This document shows, piece by piece, positions 36,422 to 45,555 of a stretch of DNA of 64,000 nucleotides; the first letter of the stretch is position 1; each line of letters opens with the position of its first letter. A model generated the notes under the pieces. That model worked only from the letters and a program-made list of their open reading frames with translations. It ran no database searches and had not been told where the DNA came from. The translations under genes were made by a program, and so were the position numbers. This DNA comes from Flavobacterium sp. HSC-61S13 (GTDB taxonomy: Bacteria; Bacteroidota; Bacteroidia; Flavobacteriales; Flavobacteriaceae), in assembly GCF_024171535.1 (NCBI RefSeq), contig NZ_JALJZV010000005.1:124001-188000 (forward strand), read 5' to 3'.

Positions 36422-37987
36422 ATGGATACAATAATATTAATTATCGGGGGATTAATACTTGGAACAGGAATAGGCTTTGCCGTTGCAAAGTACTTGGAAA
36501 AAAACAACGCATCTTCCATTTTAAAGAATGCGAAAAACGAAGCTAAAACGCTTTTAAAAGATGCCAGAGCCGATGGGGAGACGTTAAAGAAGGAGAAGAT
36601 GCTCCAAGCAAAAGAGAAATTCATAGAGCTTAAAGCAGAACACGAGCAAGTGATTCTATCGAGAGATAAAAAAATTGCAGAAGCAGAAAAAAGAACTAGA
36701 GACAAAGAATCTCAAATTTCAAGCGAATTGGCTAAGGCCAAAAAATCGAATGAAGAAGGAGAAAAAAAGATAAAGGATTACGAGACCAAACTAGAGCTTG
36801 TTGAGAAGAAACAAGAAGAAGTTGAAAAGTTACATAAAAGTCAAGTAGAACAACTAGAAATCATTTCGGGACTTTCTGCTGATGAGGCCAAAAACCAAAT
36901 CATTGACAGTTTAAAAACAGAGGCCAAAGCCAATGCGATGTCTTTTATTCAAGACACTATTGAAGAAGCCAAAATGACCGCTCAACAAGAAGCCAAAAAA
37001 ATCATCATCAACACCATTCAACGTGTAGGTACTGAAGAGGCCGTTGAGAACTGTGTTTCGGTATTCAACATCGAATCCGATGACGTCAAAGGTCGTATTA
37101 TCGGTAGAGAAGGAAGAAATATCCGTGCTATTGAAGCTGCAACTGGAGTAGAAATCATTGTCGATGACACACCAGAAGCGATTATTCTTTCTTGTTTCGA
37201 TCCGGTTCGAAGAGAAATTGCTCGTTTGTCCTTACACCGTTTGGTAACAGATGGCCGTATTCACCCAGCGCGTATTGAAGAAGTGGTTGCTAAAACCGCT
37301 AAACAAATCGATGAGGAAATCATCGAAATTGGAAAACGCACGGTAATCGATTTGGGAATTCACGGATTACACCCAGAATTGATCAAGATTATCGGACGTA
37401 TGAAATACAGATCATCTTACGGGCAAAACCTACTACAACACTCTAGAGAAGTAGCTAAACTTTGTGGTTTAATGGCTGCAGAATTGGGACTAAACGTAAA
37501 ACTAGCTAAAAGAGCCGGTCTTTTACACGATATTGGAAAGGTTCCAGAAACGGAAAGCGAACTTCCTCACGCGATTTTAGGAATGCAGTGGGCGGAGAAA
37601 TTCGGAGAAAAAGAAGAAGTGTGCAACGCGATTGGAGCTCACCACGATGAAATTGAAATGACTTCCCTGATCTCTCCAATCATCCAAGTTTGTGATGCTA
37701 TTTCAGGAGCAAGACCAGGAGCAAGACGCCAAGTATTGGATTCGTATATTCAGAGATTAAAAGATCTTGAAGGAATTGCTCAAGAATTCAATGGTGTTAA
37801 AAATGCTTATGCCATCCAAGCTGGACGTGAACTAAGAGTTATTGTTGAAAGTGAAAAAGTTTCTGATGAAATGGCTTCAACACTTTCATTCGACATCTCA
37901 CAAAAAATACAGACAGAAATGACCTATCCGGGTCAAGTTAAAATAACAGTAATTCGAGAAACTCGAGCTGTAAATATCGCTAAATAA
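36422..37987 (+). CDS. rny: Ribonuclease Y
   Basis: With the ATG at 36422 ([16 protein letters not shown]) the product is 521 residues, the normal length. An earlier in-frame ATG at 36389 lies inside the terminator of the 6S RNA and is rejected. Order of domains: N-terminal membrane helix (about 3-22), long coiled coil (about 25-190), KH RNA-binding domain (around [15 protein letters not shown], about 215-230) and HD domain ([10 protein letters not shown] and the metal-binding LLHDIGK, about 330-375). It starts mRNA decay by endonucleolytic cleavage at the membrane. A terminator follows at once. Confidence 0.95.
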   Translation: MDTIILIIGGLILGTGIGFAVAKYLEKNNASSILKNAKNEAKTLLKDARADGETLKKEKMLQAKEKFIELKAEHEQVILSRDKKIAEAEKRTRDKESQISSELAKAKKSNEEGEKKIKDYETKLELVEKKQEEVEKLHKSQVEQLEIISGLSADEAKNQIIDSLKTEAKANAMSFIQDTIEEAKMTAQQEAKKIIINTIQRVGTEEAVENCVSVFNIESDDVKGRIIGREGRNIRAIEAATGVEIIVDDTPEAIILSCFDPVRREIARLSLHRLVTDGRIHPARIEEVVAKTAKQIDEEIIEIGKRTVIDLGIHGLHPELIKIIGRMKYRSSYGQNLLQHSREVAKLCGLMAAELGLNVKLAKRAGLLHDIGKVPETESELPHAILGMQWAEKFGEKEEVCNAIGAHHDEIEMTSLISPIIQVCDAISGARPGARRQVLDSYIQRLKDLEGIAQEFNGVKNAYAIQAGRELRVIVESEKVSDEMASTLSFDISQKIQTEMTYPGQVKITVIRETRAVNIAK

Positions 37988-37988
37988 A

Positions 37989-38020
37989 AAAAAGCCTCAT
38001 TTTCATGAGGCTTTTTTTTT
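37989..38020. terminator. Terminator after rny
   Basis: Arms AAGCCTCAT (37992-38000) and ATGAGGCTT (38005-38013) with A and T runs on both sides. It also lies downstream of the leftward xerD gene and its duplicated fragment, so it can act in both directions. Confidence 0.85.
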
Positions 38021-38262
38021 CGAAAGTCGTAAGTCGATGTTCGAGAATCGATTTACGAATCACGATTTACGAATCACGATTTACGAATCACGATTTAAAA
38101 CTCCTTTGGATTCCTCGGATAGCAATCAACCAACACCTTACGCAGCTGTTCTCTATTGTCATGGGTATAGATTACAGTAGTTGTAATCGACTCGTGTCCC
38201 AACATCAGCTGTATTGCTCTAATATCAGCTCCGCGCTCCAAAAGATGGGTAGCGAACGAATG
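38020..38262. repeat. Extra copy of a 243-bp tandem duplication covering the xerD 3' end
   Basis: The 243-base segment beginning TCGAAAGTCGTAAG is repeated from 38263 (TCGTAAATCGTAAG), where it runs into the intact xerD gene. Both units hold the same parts in the same order: a hairpin element, short TTACGAAT-type repeats and 171 bases of xerD coding sequence. The first unit has three 14-bp CGATTTACGAATCA repeats, the second a shorter 7-bp version (TACGAAT), which explains a 14-base length difference. The short homology TCGAAAGT at the left edge and TCGAAAAGT beyond the intact copy suggests how the duplication arose. Confidence 0.93.
38027..38058. repeat. REP-like hairpin, copy 1
   Basis: Arms TCGTAAGTCGAT (38027-38038) and ATCGATTTACGA (38047-38058), 12 bp with one G-T pair, loop GTTCGAGA. 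It is followed by three 14-bp direct repeats (38049-38090). Confidence 0.85.
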
Positions 38263-38265
38263 TCG
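38095..38265 (-). pseudogene. Duplicated xerD 3' end (56 codons plus stop)
   Basis: Read on the minus strand this is an uninterrupted continuation-type frame without a start codon, from [10 protein letters not shown] to PRNPKEF and a TAA stop. Against the true xerD end (38324-38494) I count 15 differences in 171 bases (about 91 % identity) with no gap, six of them changing residues: His to Arg, Glu to Val, Val to Asp, His to Gln, His to Tyr and Ser to Pro. It begins exactly at the Arg of the catalytic H-x-x-R motif and keeps the LGHES histidine and the IYTH nucleophile tyrosine. It cannot make a working recombinase on its own, but it could replace the xerD end by recombination. Confidence 0.9.
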
Positions 38266-38269
38266 TAAA

Positions 38270-38301
38270 TCGTAAGTCGATGTTCGAGAATCGATTTACG
38301 A
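38270..38301. repeat. REP-like hairpin, copy 2
   Basis: Identical arms and loop to the copy at 38027, located between the duplicated xerD end and the intact gene. It is followed by TACGAAT repeats up to the xerD stop codon. Confidence 0.85.
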
Positions 38302-38323
38302 ATTACGAATTACGAATCACGAC

Positions 38324-39259
38324 CTAAAACTCCTTAGAATTCCTTGGGTGACAATCAACCAACACCTTACGCAGATGTTCTCTATTGACATGGGTATAGA
38401 TTTCAGTAGTTGTAATCGACTCATGCCCTAACATCAGCTGTATTGCCCTAATATCAGCTCCGTGCTCCAAAAGATGGGTAGCGAACGAATGTCGAAAAGT
38501 ATGCGGACTAATGTTTTTGTCTATGGAAGCTTTTACAGCTAATCTTTTAATGATAGTAAAAATCATCGCTCGACTCAACTGCCCGCCACGTCTGTTTAAA
38601 AAAACAATATCAGAAGCCTCTTTCTTTATTGACTGATGGGTCCGAATTTCATCGATATAACGACTTAAATAGCCGATGGTATCCGGAGCGATAGGAACTA
38701 AACGATGTTTACTCCCCTTGCCTATTATACGGATAAATCCTTCATCAAAAAACAAATCAGACAAGCGCAAAGTCACCAATTCTGTAACCCGAAGACCACA
38801 ACCATAAAGCGTTTCAATAATCACGCGATTTCGATACCCCTCATCAGTGGCCTGATCGATTTGCTCTACCAACAAATCAATTTCCTCTAAAGAGAGTACT
38901 TCCGGAAGCGACCTTCCCAACTTGGGAATTTCTATCAAATCCATCGGAGATTGTTGGATATACCGCTCTAAAACCAAAAAATTAAAAAAGCCTTTTAAGC
39001 CCGAAATAATCCGAGATTGAGTCGCTGGAGCAATCACAGATGATATCGCGTATAAAAAATGCTGAACCTCCTCCTCACTGAGAATCTCAAGATCCACCAT
39101 CAAATCATGTGTATGTAAATAACGATAAAATTTTAAAACATCCAATTCATAACTGATCATCGAATTTTCGGATAAGCCCCGCTCGAGCTTTAAATAGTTT
39201 TTATACAGTCTTATATACTTCCCCCAATGATCTGGCTCTTTTTGCTGATCGAATTCCAT
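38324..39259 (-). CDS. xerD: Site-specific tyrosine recombinase XerD
   Basis: A 311-residue tyrosine recombinase with an N-terminal SAM-like DNA-binding domain (about 15-100) and the catalytic domain. All active-site residues are visible: Arg in YGCGLRVTELV, Lys in GKGSKHRLVP, H-x-x-R in PHTFRHSF, His in LGHESI and the Tyr nucleophile in EIYTHV. With XerC it resolves chromosome dimers at dif. Length and the TTTEIYTHV motif fit XerD rather than a phage integrase. The last 57 codons (with stop) are present a second time just downstream as an uninterrupted but diverged copy. Confidence 0.92.
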   Translation of the reverse strand: MEFDQQKEPDHWGKYIRLYKNYLKLERGLSENSMISYELDVLKFYRYLHTHDLMVDLEILSEEEVQHFLYAISSVIAPATQSRIISGLKGFFNFLVLERYIQQSPMDLIEIPKLGRSLPEVLSLEEIDLLVEQIDQATDEGYRNRVIIETLYGCGLRVTELVTLRLSDLFFDEGFIRIIGKGSKHRLVPIAPDTIGYLSRYIDEIRTHQSIKKEASDIVFLNRRGGQLSRAMIFTIIKRLAVKASIDKNISPHTFRHSFATHLLEHGADIRAIQLMLGHESITTTEIYTHVNREHLRKVLVDCHPRNSKEF

Positions 39260-39313
39260 AAACGCTGTTAAATAAGATTCACTGTAAATTTCAACTAAAA
39301 AAAACAGTTATAC

Positions 39314-39345
39314 AAAAAAAGGCTTCTCAATAGAGAAGCCTTTTT
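39314..39345. terminator. Terminator between xerD and the outer-membrane protein gene
   Basis: Arms GGCTTCTC (39321-39328) and GAGAAGCC (39333-39340) flanked by A and T runs. Reading leftward it ends the transcript of the gene at 39363. Confidence 0.8.
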
Positions 39346-39362
39346 ACAAATAAGTAATTTTA

Positions 39363-39962
39363 TTAGAATTTATAAACTAAACCTAATTTAATATTTGTTA
39401 AGTCAACAGCAGCATTAAAGCTTGAAGCTGTTTCAGCACCGTCGAAATCAGGTTTTGAGTTCGTGTAGTTGATCAATCCCCAAGTTGCTTCTAAAGCGAA
39501 GTTACTGTTTAGGAAATAACTAACACCTGGAGCTAATTCAACTGAAAATGCATTAACTTTATAATCGTTTGATTTGTAATCAACTGATGCATAATCTGCA
39601 GCTAATTGACCGAATAAAGAGAATTTGCTACTTGGAGTAAAGTAATATCTACCAAATGCTCCGATTGCTAATTCATTTACTTTGAAAGCTTTGTCACCTT
39701 CATTAGCCGTTACTTTTGAATTGGCAACTCCCAATCTCAAACCTACTGCGATATTGTCATTTACAAAATAACCAGCTTGAGGAGCAAATGAGAAACTATT
39801 TTGTTTATAATTGTCTCCTACAAATTTATTAGAACCAAATCCAATTGAACCTGAAAGGAAAACATCTCCTTTAGAATATCCAAATCCTTCTCCTACTTCT
39901 TGCGCTTGAGCAGCAAATCCGAATGCGAATACAGCTGCAACTGATAATACAATTTTTTTCAT
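39363..39962 (-). CDS. Outer-membrane beta-barrel protein
   Basis: The ATG at 39962 (MKKIVLSVAAVFAFGFAAQAQ) gives a clean signal peptide and 199 residues; an upstream in-frame ATG at 39989 would spoil it. The mature part alternates polar and hydrophobic residues with Gly and aromatic residues at strand ends and finishes LGLVYKF, with the C-terminal Phe typical of outer-membrane barrels (OmpA/porin family, eight strands). The plus-strand CAAATTTA at 39992-39999 reads as a TAAATTTG -7 box on this strand. The ligand or role is unknown. It differs clearly from the PF13568-type barrels encoded further right. Confidence 0.88.
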   Translation of the reverse strand: MKKIVLSVAAVFAFGFAAQAQEVGEGFGYSKGDVFLSGSIGFGSNKFVGDNYKQNSFSFAPQAGYFVNDNIAVGLRLGVANSKVTANEGDKAFKVNELAIGAFGRYYFTPSSKFSLFGQLAADYASVDYKSNDYKVNAFSVELAPGVSYFLNSNFALEATWGLINYTNSKPDFDGAETASSFNAAVDLTNIKLGLVYKF

Positions 39963-40135
39963 TGTTAGTGATTTTTGAATTATTAACAAGACAAATTTAC
40001 CTATCTTGCAGGTGTAAAGGTTTTTTTTTTACTTAAAAATAACATTTGGATAACACAAAACAGCTTATTTTTACATTAACATATTATCAAACAATATCTT
40101 ATAACTTTAATTAATATTCTTAAAAAACAGTTAAA

Positions 40136-40690
40136 ATGGCTCAAAAAACAGTTTTATTTATACTTATCTTCCTTAGTGGATGGCAAATTCAGGCTCAAAT
40201 TTTAAAATTCGGAATCAAAGGCGGCGTTAACTACGCTAATTTTACAGGAAAAGATATTTCATCCGATGCGATAACCAGTTTTCATTTTGGCGCTACTGCA
40301 GAATTGCGCCTAAGCGAAAAGCTAGCTATTCAACCGGAATTATTGTATTCTACCGTTGGTGCTAACTATGACAATACCCTAGGAGACATTACCAAGGAGA
40401 TAAAAAGCAAATTGGGATATATAGCGATACCGGTATTAGCCAAAATTAATTTAAACCGCAGTATCACTTTAGAGGCTGGACCACAATTCTCTTTTTTAAT
40501 GAGTAAAAAAAACGAATTCAAACCCGGAGACACCAATTCTTATGAAACCGCTATAGTAGCTGGATTGGGTTTGCAATTAACCAATAGCGTATTTATTCAA
40601 GCCAGATATGGTTTTGGATTAAGTAAAGTAGCCGAAAGCAGTAATGTTAAAAATGCTGTTGGACAGTTATCTCTAGGGTTTTTATTGTAG
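40136..40690 (+). CDS. Outer-membrane beta-barrel protein (PF13568 type)
   Basis: A 184-residue exported protein with signal peptide (cleaved after AQAQ-like IQAQ, about residue 20). It has the family phrases FGIKGGVNYANF, IQPELLYSTVGA and LEAGPQFSFL, found again in the tandem genes at 44162-46905, and ends in alternating strands (QARYGFGLSKV). It is a small outer-membrane barrel of unknown function. It is the diverged relative of the four-gene array and lies apart from it, ahead of aroQ. Confidence 0.85.
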   Translation: MAQKTVLFILIFLSGWQIQAQILKFGIKGGVNYANFTGKDISSDAITSFHFGATAELRLSEKLAIQPELLYSTVGANYDNTLGDITKEIKSKLGYIAIPVLAKINLNRSITLEAGPQFSFLMSKKNEFKPGDTNSYETAIVAGLGLQLTNSVFIQARYGFGLSKVAESSNVKNAVGQLSLGFLL

Positions 40691-40767
40691 TTTCACATCT
40701 TAGATATATCTAAAAACAAATACGCTTACCAATTAGGTGTCTTTTCCACCAATACACTTCAAAAAAT

Positions 40768-41187
40768 ATGAAAATACTAATCCTTAATGGTCCTAATTTG
40801 AATTTGTTAGGAAAAAGAGAACCTACTATATATGGGAATACGAGCTTTGATAGTTATTTTGAACAATTGCAAGCGCGTTTTCCACAGCTATCCTTAATCA
40901 CTTTTCAAAGCAATATAGAAGGGGAATTAATTGACAAACTTCAGGAATATGGTTTTGAGTACGATGGGATCGTTTTAAACGCAGGAGCCTATACTCACAC
41001 TTCTATAGCTTTAGCCGATACCATTAGAGCCATTACAACACCTGTAATTGAGGTCCATATATCCAACACCTTCGCCCGTGAACAGTTTAGACATCATTCT
41101 TATATATCACCAGTCTGCCAAGGAGTTCTCGTCGGATTTGGTATTCGTGGATACGAATTAGCCCTCTCATCATTTCTAATACGCTAA
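40768..41187 (+). CDS. aroQ: 3-dehydroquinate dehydratase, type II
   Basis: A 139-residue type II enzyme that turns 3-dehydroquinate into 3-dehydroshikimate in the shikimate pathway. The signature NGPNLNLLGKREPTIYG holds the catalytic Arg and Tyr region, VLNAGAYTHTS the Asn, and EVHISN the catalytic His. Length is normal for the dodecameric family. It lies seven bases before the DUF5686 gene and probably shares a transcript with it, without an obvious functional link. Confidence 0.95.
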   Translation: MKILILNGPNLNLLGKREPTIYGNTSFDSYFEQLQARFPQLSLITFQSNIEGELIDKLQEYGFEYDGIVLNAGAYTHTSIALADTIRAITTPVIEVHISNTFAREQFRHHSYISPVCQGVLVGFGIRGYELALSSFLIR

Positions 41188-41194
41188 TGAATTT

Positions 41195-43684
41195 ATGAGA
41201 AAAACACTCCCCTTATTTCTCTTATTTTTCACTATTTACGCTAACGCACAAATTAAAGGTAAAGTAACTGCTCTAGATGGCACGCCTTTAGCGGAAGTTT
41301 CCGTTTATATTGAGGATTCGACCATAGGTACTTCTACAAATGAGGAGGGTAAATACGAACTCAATACGCTAAAAAAAGGTAATTTCACCATCATTTTTCA
41401 GGCACTGGGTTACCAATCCAAATCAGCCAAGATCAAAATCACCAAAGAGATTCAAAAACTAAACATTCAACTTCTAACAGAAACCACTGAGATACCTGAT
41501 GTTTTAACTCGCAGCAAAAAACCCATAAATCCGGCTGTAGCCATCATCAAAATGGCCAGTAAGAACAGGGAGCTCAATGGTAGCATAATGAAACAACACA
41601 CTTTGGACTTCTATTCCAAAGGCTATATCCGTCTAGACACCAATAAAGACACCTTTTTGGGTCAGAAATTAAAGGATATCGACCCGCAGTTATTTTCAGA
41701 TTCCTTAAAACGCAACCTGATTTACCTATCTGAAACCGTTTCTAAAATTTCTGTTCAAAAGCCCAGTAAAATGAAAGAAGAAATTACCGCCTCTAAAGTC
41801 AGCGGTAACAACAAAGGTTTTTCTTTTAATTCTGGCATCGCCGTTCATTTTGATTTTTATAAAAGTGAAGCCAATTCATTAATCCGCTTAATATCGCCAT
41901 TAGCACCTATAGCACCTAGTTATTATAACTTTGTTTTAGAAGGCAGTTTCAAAGATGCCAATGATCATATCATTTATAAAATTAGCGCTACACCCAAACG
42001 CAGTAGCGAGCCCGTTATCGATGGGCACATCTATATCGTAGATAAGAGCTGGGCCATTTATGCTGTAGACGCAAAGATTAGCGGTAGTAGTATCAACTAT
42101 CCGATGGTCGACAGTTTTGAATTGCAGCAAAATTTTATCTACAACGACTCATCCAACAGTTGGAGCAAAAACAATCAATCCCTTTTTTTTAAAGGTAAAA
42201 TTTTAGTTTTCGACTTTTCAAGTAAATTCAACTACGTCTATTCGAATTACCATGCCGTAGACACCTTTCCAAAAAACACTTTTAACCAAGAGTTAATTCT
42301 ATTTGATAAGGAATCGAATAAAAGAGATAATGCATATTGGGAATCCATCCGTCCAATACCGCTTACAATGGATGAGAAATACAATTACGAATATAAAGAG
42401 AGCCTCTTAGAAAACAAAAGCACGAAGGTCTATTTAGACTCCACCGATCAATTGAGCAACCGCTTTACGCTTTTAAAATTAATTAAGGGTTATGAACACA
42501 AGAACTCCTTTAAAGGCACTAAGTGGTCGTACCGAGGACTATTGTCTACCTTTGCCTTTAACGCCGTACAAGGCTTTAATGTCACTACAGGGGTCGCTTA
42601 TATCACAGAAGCTAGCGATACCGAAAAAACCGAAGCTGGTATTTTACTGAATTATGGAATTGCGGAAAACAAACCGCGTTTCTCAGCCTATGTATCCCAT
42701 TTATTTAACAAAGTCAATTTTAATAAATTTAACCTGTCTGGGGGAATGACCGTAGAGCAATTTGGTCAAGACAAAGCACCGATCAAAAACCTCATCAATT
42801 CTATTGGCTCTTCCTGGTTTGGAGAAAATTTTGCTCGATTCTATCAAAAAGATTATATTAAATTTGAATATGAACAATATGCTTTCACTGGAATTAAAAT
42901 CAATACTTCCTTAGAATATGCCAATCGTATTCCCTTGTTTAATTCCATGTTGCGTTCGCCTTTTATCAAAGACAAATATTTTGAATCCAACAATCCGATG
43001 GATGGATCCGATTTTATCGATCCCGGATTCGAACAAAATAACATATTAAAAGTAAAGCTGGGCATGGATATTGTTTTCGACAAAAAAATTGTCAGTTACC
43101 CCAATAAACGAATTTATATCCCGAGTTCAGACTATCCTGTATTGTCGTTAAACTATGAAAAGGGATTTTCATCGAGTTTATCTAAATACGATTTTGACTT
43201 TTTATCGGCTTCCACCAAATACAGTCGCACTATATCCAATTTCGGCCGCCTGAATATCGGAATGGATGCTGGAAAGTTTTTCGACGGCAATGAAGTAGCC
43301 TTTATGGACTACAAACACTTCAACGCCAATCAAAGTTTCGTCGGTTCCAACACCATTTATGACAATCAATTTAACTTATTGCCCTATTACGACAACAGCA
43401 CAAACACTTCTTATTTTCAAGCCCATATTGAACACGATTTTAAAGGATATATATTAAATAAAATTCCCCTACTCAATCAATTAAAATATTCGATCGTCAT
43501 CGGTTCGCATCAGCTGTATATACCAGACAAAAAACCTTACCATGAAATAAGTATCGGTCTAAACAATTTTGGCTTTGGAAAGTTTCGCGTATTCAGAATC
43601 GATTATTTCAGATCCTATCAAGGCGGTTTTCAAGATCAAGGTGTAGTTATAGGCATAAAATTCCTAGACCTCATTCAAAAATAA
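41195..43684 (+). CDS. DUF5686 outer-membrane protein with carboxypeptidase-like N-terminal domain
   Basis: An 829-residue exported protein: signal peptide (to about 18), CarboxypepD_reg-like domain (about 20-100; IKGKVTALDGTPLAEVSVYI) and then the DUF5686 region, a long beta-rich segment that probably forms an outer-membrane barrel. It resembles a TonB receptor at its N-terminus but has no plug domain. The function of DUF5686 is unknown. It follows aroQ by seven bases and ends in a strong hairpin at 43706. Confidence 0.85.
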   Translation: MRKTLPLFLLFFTIYANAQIKGKVTALDGTPLAEVSVYIEDSTIGTSTNEEGKYELNTLKKGNFTIIFQALGYQSKSAKIKITKEIQKLNIQLLTETTEIPDVLTRSKKPINPAVAIIKMASKNRELNGSIMKQHTLDFYSKGYIRLDTNKDTFLGQKLKDIDPQLFSDSLKRNLIYLSETVSKISVQKPSKMKEEITASKVSGNNKGFSFNSGIAVHFDFYKSEANSLIRLISPLAPIAPSYYNFVLEGSFKDANDHIIYKISATPKRSSEPVIDGHIYIVDKSWAIYAVDAKISGSSINYPMVDSFELQQNFIYNDSSNSWSKNNQSLFFKGKILVFDFSSKFNYVYSNYHAVDTFPKNTFNQELILFDKESNKRDNAYWESIRPIPLTMDEKYNYEYKESLLENKSTKVYLDSTDQLSNRFTLLKLIKGYEHKNSFKGTKWSYRGLLSTFAFNAVQGFNVTTGVAYITEASDTEKTEAGILLNYGIAENKPRFSAYVSHLFNKVNFNKFNLSGGMTVEQFGQDKAPIKNLINSIGSSWFGENFARFYQKDYIKFEYEQYAFTGIKINTSLEYANRIPLFNSMLRSPFIKDKYFESNNPMDGSDFIDPGFEQNNILKVKLGMDIVFDKKIVSYPNKRIYIPSSDYPVLSLNYEKGFSSSLSKYDFDFLSASTKYSRTISNFGRLNIGMDAGKFFDGNEVAFMDYKHFNANQSFVGSNTIYDNQFNLLPYYDNSTNTSYFQAHIEHDFKGYILNKIPLLNQLKYSIVIGSHQLYIPDKKPYHEISIGLNNFGFGKFRVFRIDYFRSYQGGFQDQGVVIGIKFLDLIQK

Positions 43685-43705
43685 ACACTCATAAACTCCC
43701 TTCAT

Positions 43706-43749
43706 TAAAGCATATTTATATATTTTTATAAATATGCTTTACTTTTTTT
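43706..43749 (+). terminator. Terminator after the DUF5686 gene
   Basis: A perfect 15-bp stem, TAAAGCATATTTATA (43706-43720) with TATAAATATGCTTTA (43727-43741), loop TATTTT, then a T run. Confidence 0.85.
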
Positions 43750-44161
43750 AAAGAGTTTCAAAAGTCTTTTTTCCATGTACTAAATTTTAATAAAAAAAAT
43801 TATTAATCAAAAAAAATACACCAGAAAGAATTAAAAACAACGATTAATTAAAATATTTAACTATTTTTAGCACCGATAATAAAAAGCAATCGAATACTAT
43901 TTAGATGGCACGAAGTATAAGACAGCAACACCTTAGGTTTTACAACTCAAATACGATGCTTAGAAATATATTGTAGTCCGATTGAAAGACTATTCGACTT
44001 AGTACCACAGATAAAACTGAAATTCAAAAAATATGTAATAAATTTTACTATTTGATAAAATAAAAACAAAAAAAAAGCCGAAAATTCAGCAATATGACTA
44101 AATTTTGTTTTTATTTGAAAAATAATTTAGTTAGATTTGAGATTAATTAAAAAACCAAATT
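43750..44161. other. AT-rich region upstream of the outer-membrane protein array
   Basis: Contains a candidate -7 box TAGATTTG (44132-44139) 22 bases before the first gene of the array. Its best TTTG partner is off the usual spacing (14 or 24 bases). I see no reading frame or RNA in the rest. Confidence 0.45.
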
Positions 44162-44779
44162 ATGAAAAAAACTATTTTTACTTTAATGGCAATTACCGCT
44201 TTTAGCAGCGGTATTTATGCACAGACTCCCGACGTTAAAATTGGTGTAAAAGCCGGTGTTAACTTTGCCAACCTAACAGATGGTGATATGAAAACAGGAT
44301 TCCACGTTGGTGGTTTGGCTGAAATTTTTATCAGCGAAAAATTCTCTGTTCAACCGGAGGTACTTTATTCTACTCAAGGATCCAAAACATCGTCGAGTAC
44401 TAGTATTCCAGGATTGGTGACAACCTCGTCTAAAACCAAAACGAATTTAGATTACATCAATGTGCCAATTATGGCTAAATATTATGTAGCTGAAGGTTTT
44501 AACGTTCAAGCAGGACCACAAATTGGTTTCTTGATGAAAGCAGAAGCAGATATTGACGCAAGTGTAACAGGCTTAGGAGGCATTAGTGGAAGCGGTGACA
44601 TCAAGGATCAAATGAATTCTATTGACTTTGGATTAAACTTCGGACTGGGATACGAGCTTCCAATGGGAGTATTCGCTGAAGCGAGATACAATCTTGGTTT
44701 GACTAAGGTTCCAAAAGAAAAAGAATTCGGTGATTATAAAAACTCTGTAATTCAAGTATCTGTTGGTTATAAATTCTAA
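44162..44779 (+). CDS. Outer-membrane beta-barrel protein, array member 1
   Basis: A 205-residue member of the PF13568 outer-membrane beta-barrel family. Signal peptide MKKTIFTLMAITAFSSGIYA, mature start QTPDVKIGVKAGVNFANLTD, core phrases VQPEVLYSTQGSK and INVPIMAKYYVAEGF, final QVSVGYKF. It is the first of four adjacent paralogues separated by hairpins. Function unknown; these small eight-strand barrels are common in the Bacteroidota outer membrane. Variation is concentrated in the predicted extracellular loops (about residues 70-85 and 130-150), which are rich in Ser/Thr/Gly here. Confidence 0.88.
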   Translation: MKKTIFTLMAITAFSSGIYAQTPDVKIGVKAGVNFANLTDGDMKTGFHVGGLAEIFISEKFSVQPEVLYSTQGSKTSSSTSIPGLVTTSSKTKTNLDYINVPIMAKYYVAEGFNVQAGPQIGFLMKAEADIDASVTGLGGISGSGDIKDQMNSIDFGLNFGLGYELPMGVFAEARYNLGLTKVPKEKEFGDYKNSVIQVSVGYKF

Positions 44780-44792
44780 TTAAATAATCTTT

Positions 44793-44826
44793 AAAGAGGC
44801 TAGAAAAACTAGCCTCTTTCCATTTT
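44793..44826 (+). terminator. Hairpin between array members 1 and 2
   Basis: Arms AAAGAGGCTAG (44793-44803) and CTAGCCTCTTT (44809-44819), 11 bp, loop AAAAA, followed by a mixed C/T run. The next gene starts 18 bases later, so some read-through is needed unless a promoter is hidden here. Confidence 0.7.
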
Positions 44827-44837
44827 TTACGCAATAC

Positions 44838-45500
44838 ATGAAAAAAATTACTTTTACACTAATGGCTTGTACGCTATTTAGCGGAGCTATTTATGCACAA
44901 ACACCTGATGTTAAAATCGGTGCTAAAGCAGGACTTAACTTTGCCAATTTTTCAGGAGGAGAAGCCGATACAAAAATGAAAACAGGATTCCACGTTGGAG
45001 GACTTGTTGAAATCTTTATCAATGAAAAATTCTCAATTCAACCAGAACTTTTGTATTCCTCCCAAGGAGCAAAACTAGAAACTCAAAGAATAGAGATGTT
45101 TGAGGGACTAGATCAACTGATTGGTAAGGTTGATCAAAAGATGACGCTAGACTACATCAACGTGCCTATTATGGCAAAATATTATGTAGCTGAAGGCTTT
45201 TCTATTCAAGCAGGACCGCAGCTTGGTTTTTTAGTAAAGGCAGAGAGTGTCCTAAAAACAAGTGCGTCTTTAAATGGTGTTGACATACCCTTACCTGCAG
45301 AATACAATGAAACTGAAGATTTAAAAGACGAAGTTAAATCTGTTGATTTTGGTCTAAACTTTGGAATAGGCTACGAACTACCAATGGGAATCTTCGTTGA
45401 TGCTAGATACAATTTAGGATTGAGCAAACTCCCTGAGGACAATTACGGCGATAAAGTTAAAAACGCTGTTTTTCAGATCTCTGTAGGTTACAAATTCTAA
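44838..45500 (+). CDS. Outer-membrane beta-barrel protein, array member 2
   Basis: A 220-residue paralogue. Its signal peptide (MKKITFTLMACTLFSGAIYA) is almost identical to that of member 3, showing recent duplication. Core phrases IQPELLYSSQGAK and INVPIMAKYYVAEGF are shared with member 1; the loop around residues 75-95 is distinct (an acidic, Met- and Gln-containing stretch). C-terminus QISVGYKF. It starts 58 bases after member 1. Confidence 0.88.
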   Translation: MKKITFTLMACTLFSGAIYAQTPDVKIGAKAGLNFANFSGGEADTKMKTGFHVGGLVEIFINEKFSIQPELLYSSQGAKLETQRIEMFEGLDQLIGKVDQKMTLDYINVPIMAKYYVAEGFSIQAGPQLGFLVKAESVLKTSASLNGVDIPLPAEYNETEDLKDEVKSVDFGLNFGIGYELPMGIFVDARYNLGLSKLPEDNYGDKVKNAVFQISVGYKF

Positions 45501-45510
45501 CAAAAATATC

Positions 45511-45545
45511 ATGTGGCTAACTATTCATTAGCCACATTGTTTCCC
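45511..45545 (+). terminator. Hairpin between array members 2 and 3
   Basis: Arms ATGTGGCTAA (45511-45520) and TTAGCCACAT (45528-45537), 10 bp, followed by TGTTT. Confidence 0.65.
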
Positions 45546-45555
45546 CAATAAAAAC

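Noticed and set aside
38005..38268. Rightward 87-codon frame over the duplicated xerD end
   Set aside because: It is the antisense of the xerD fragment, and its start lies inside the rny terminator.
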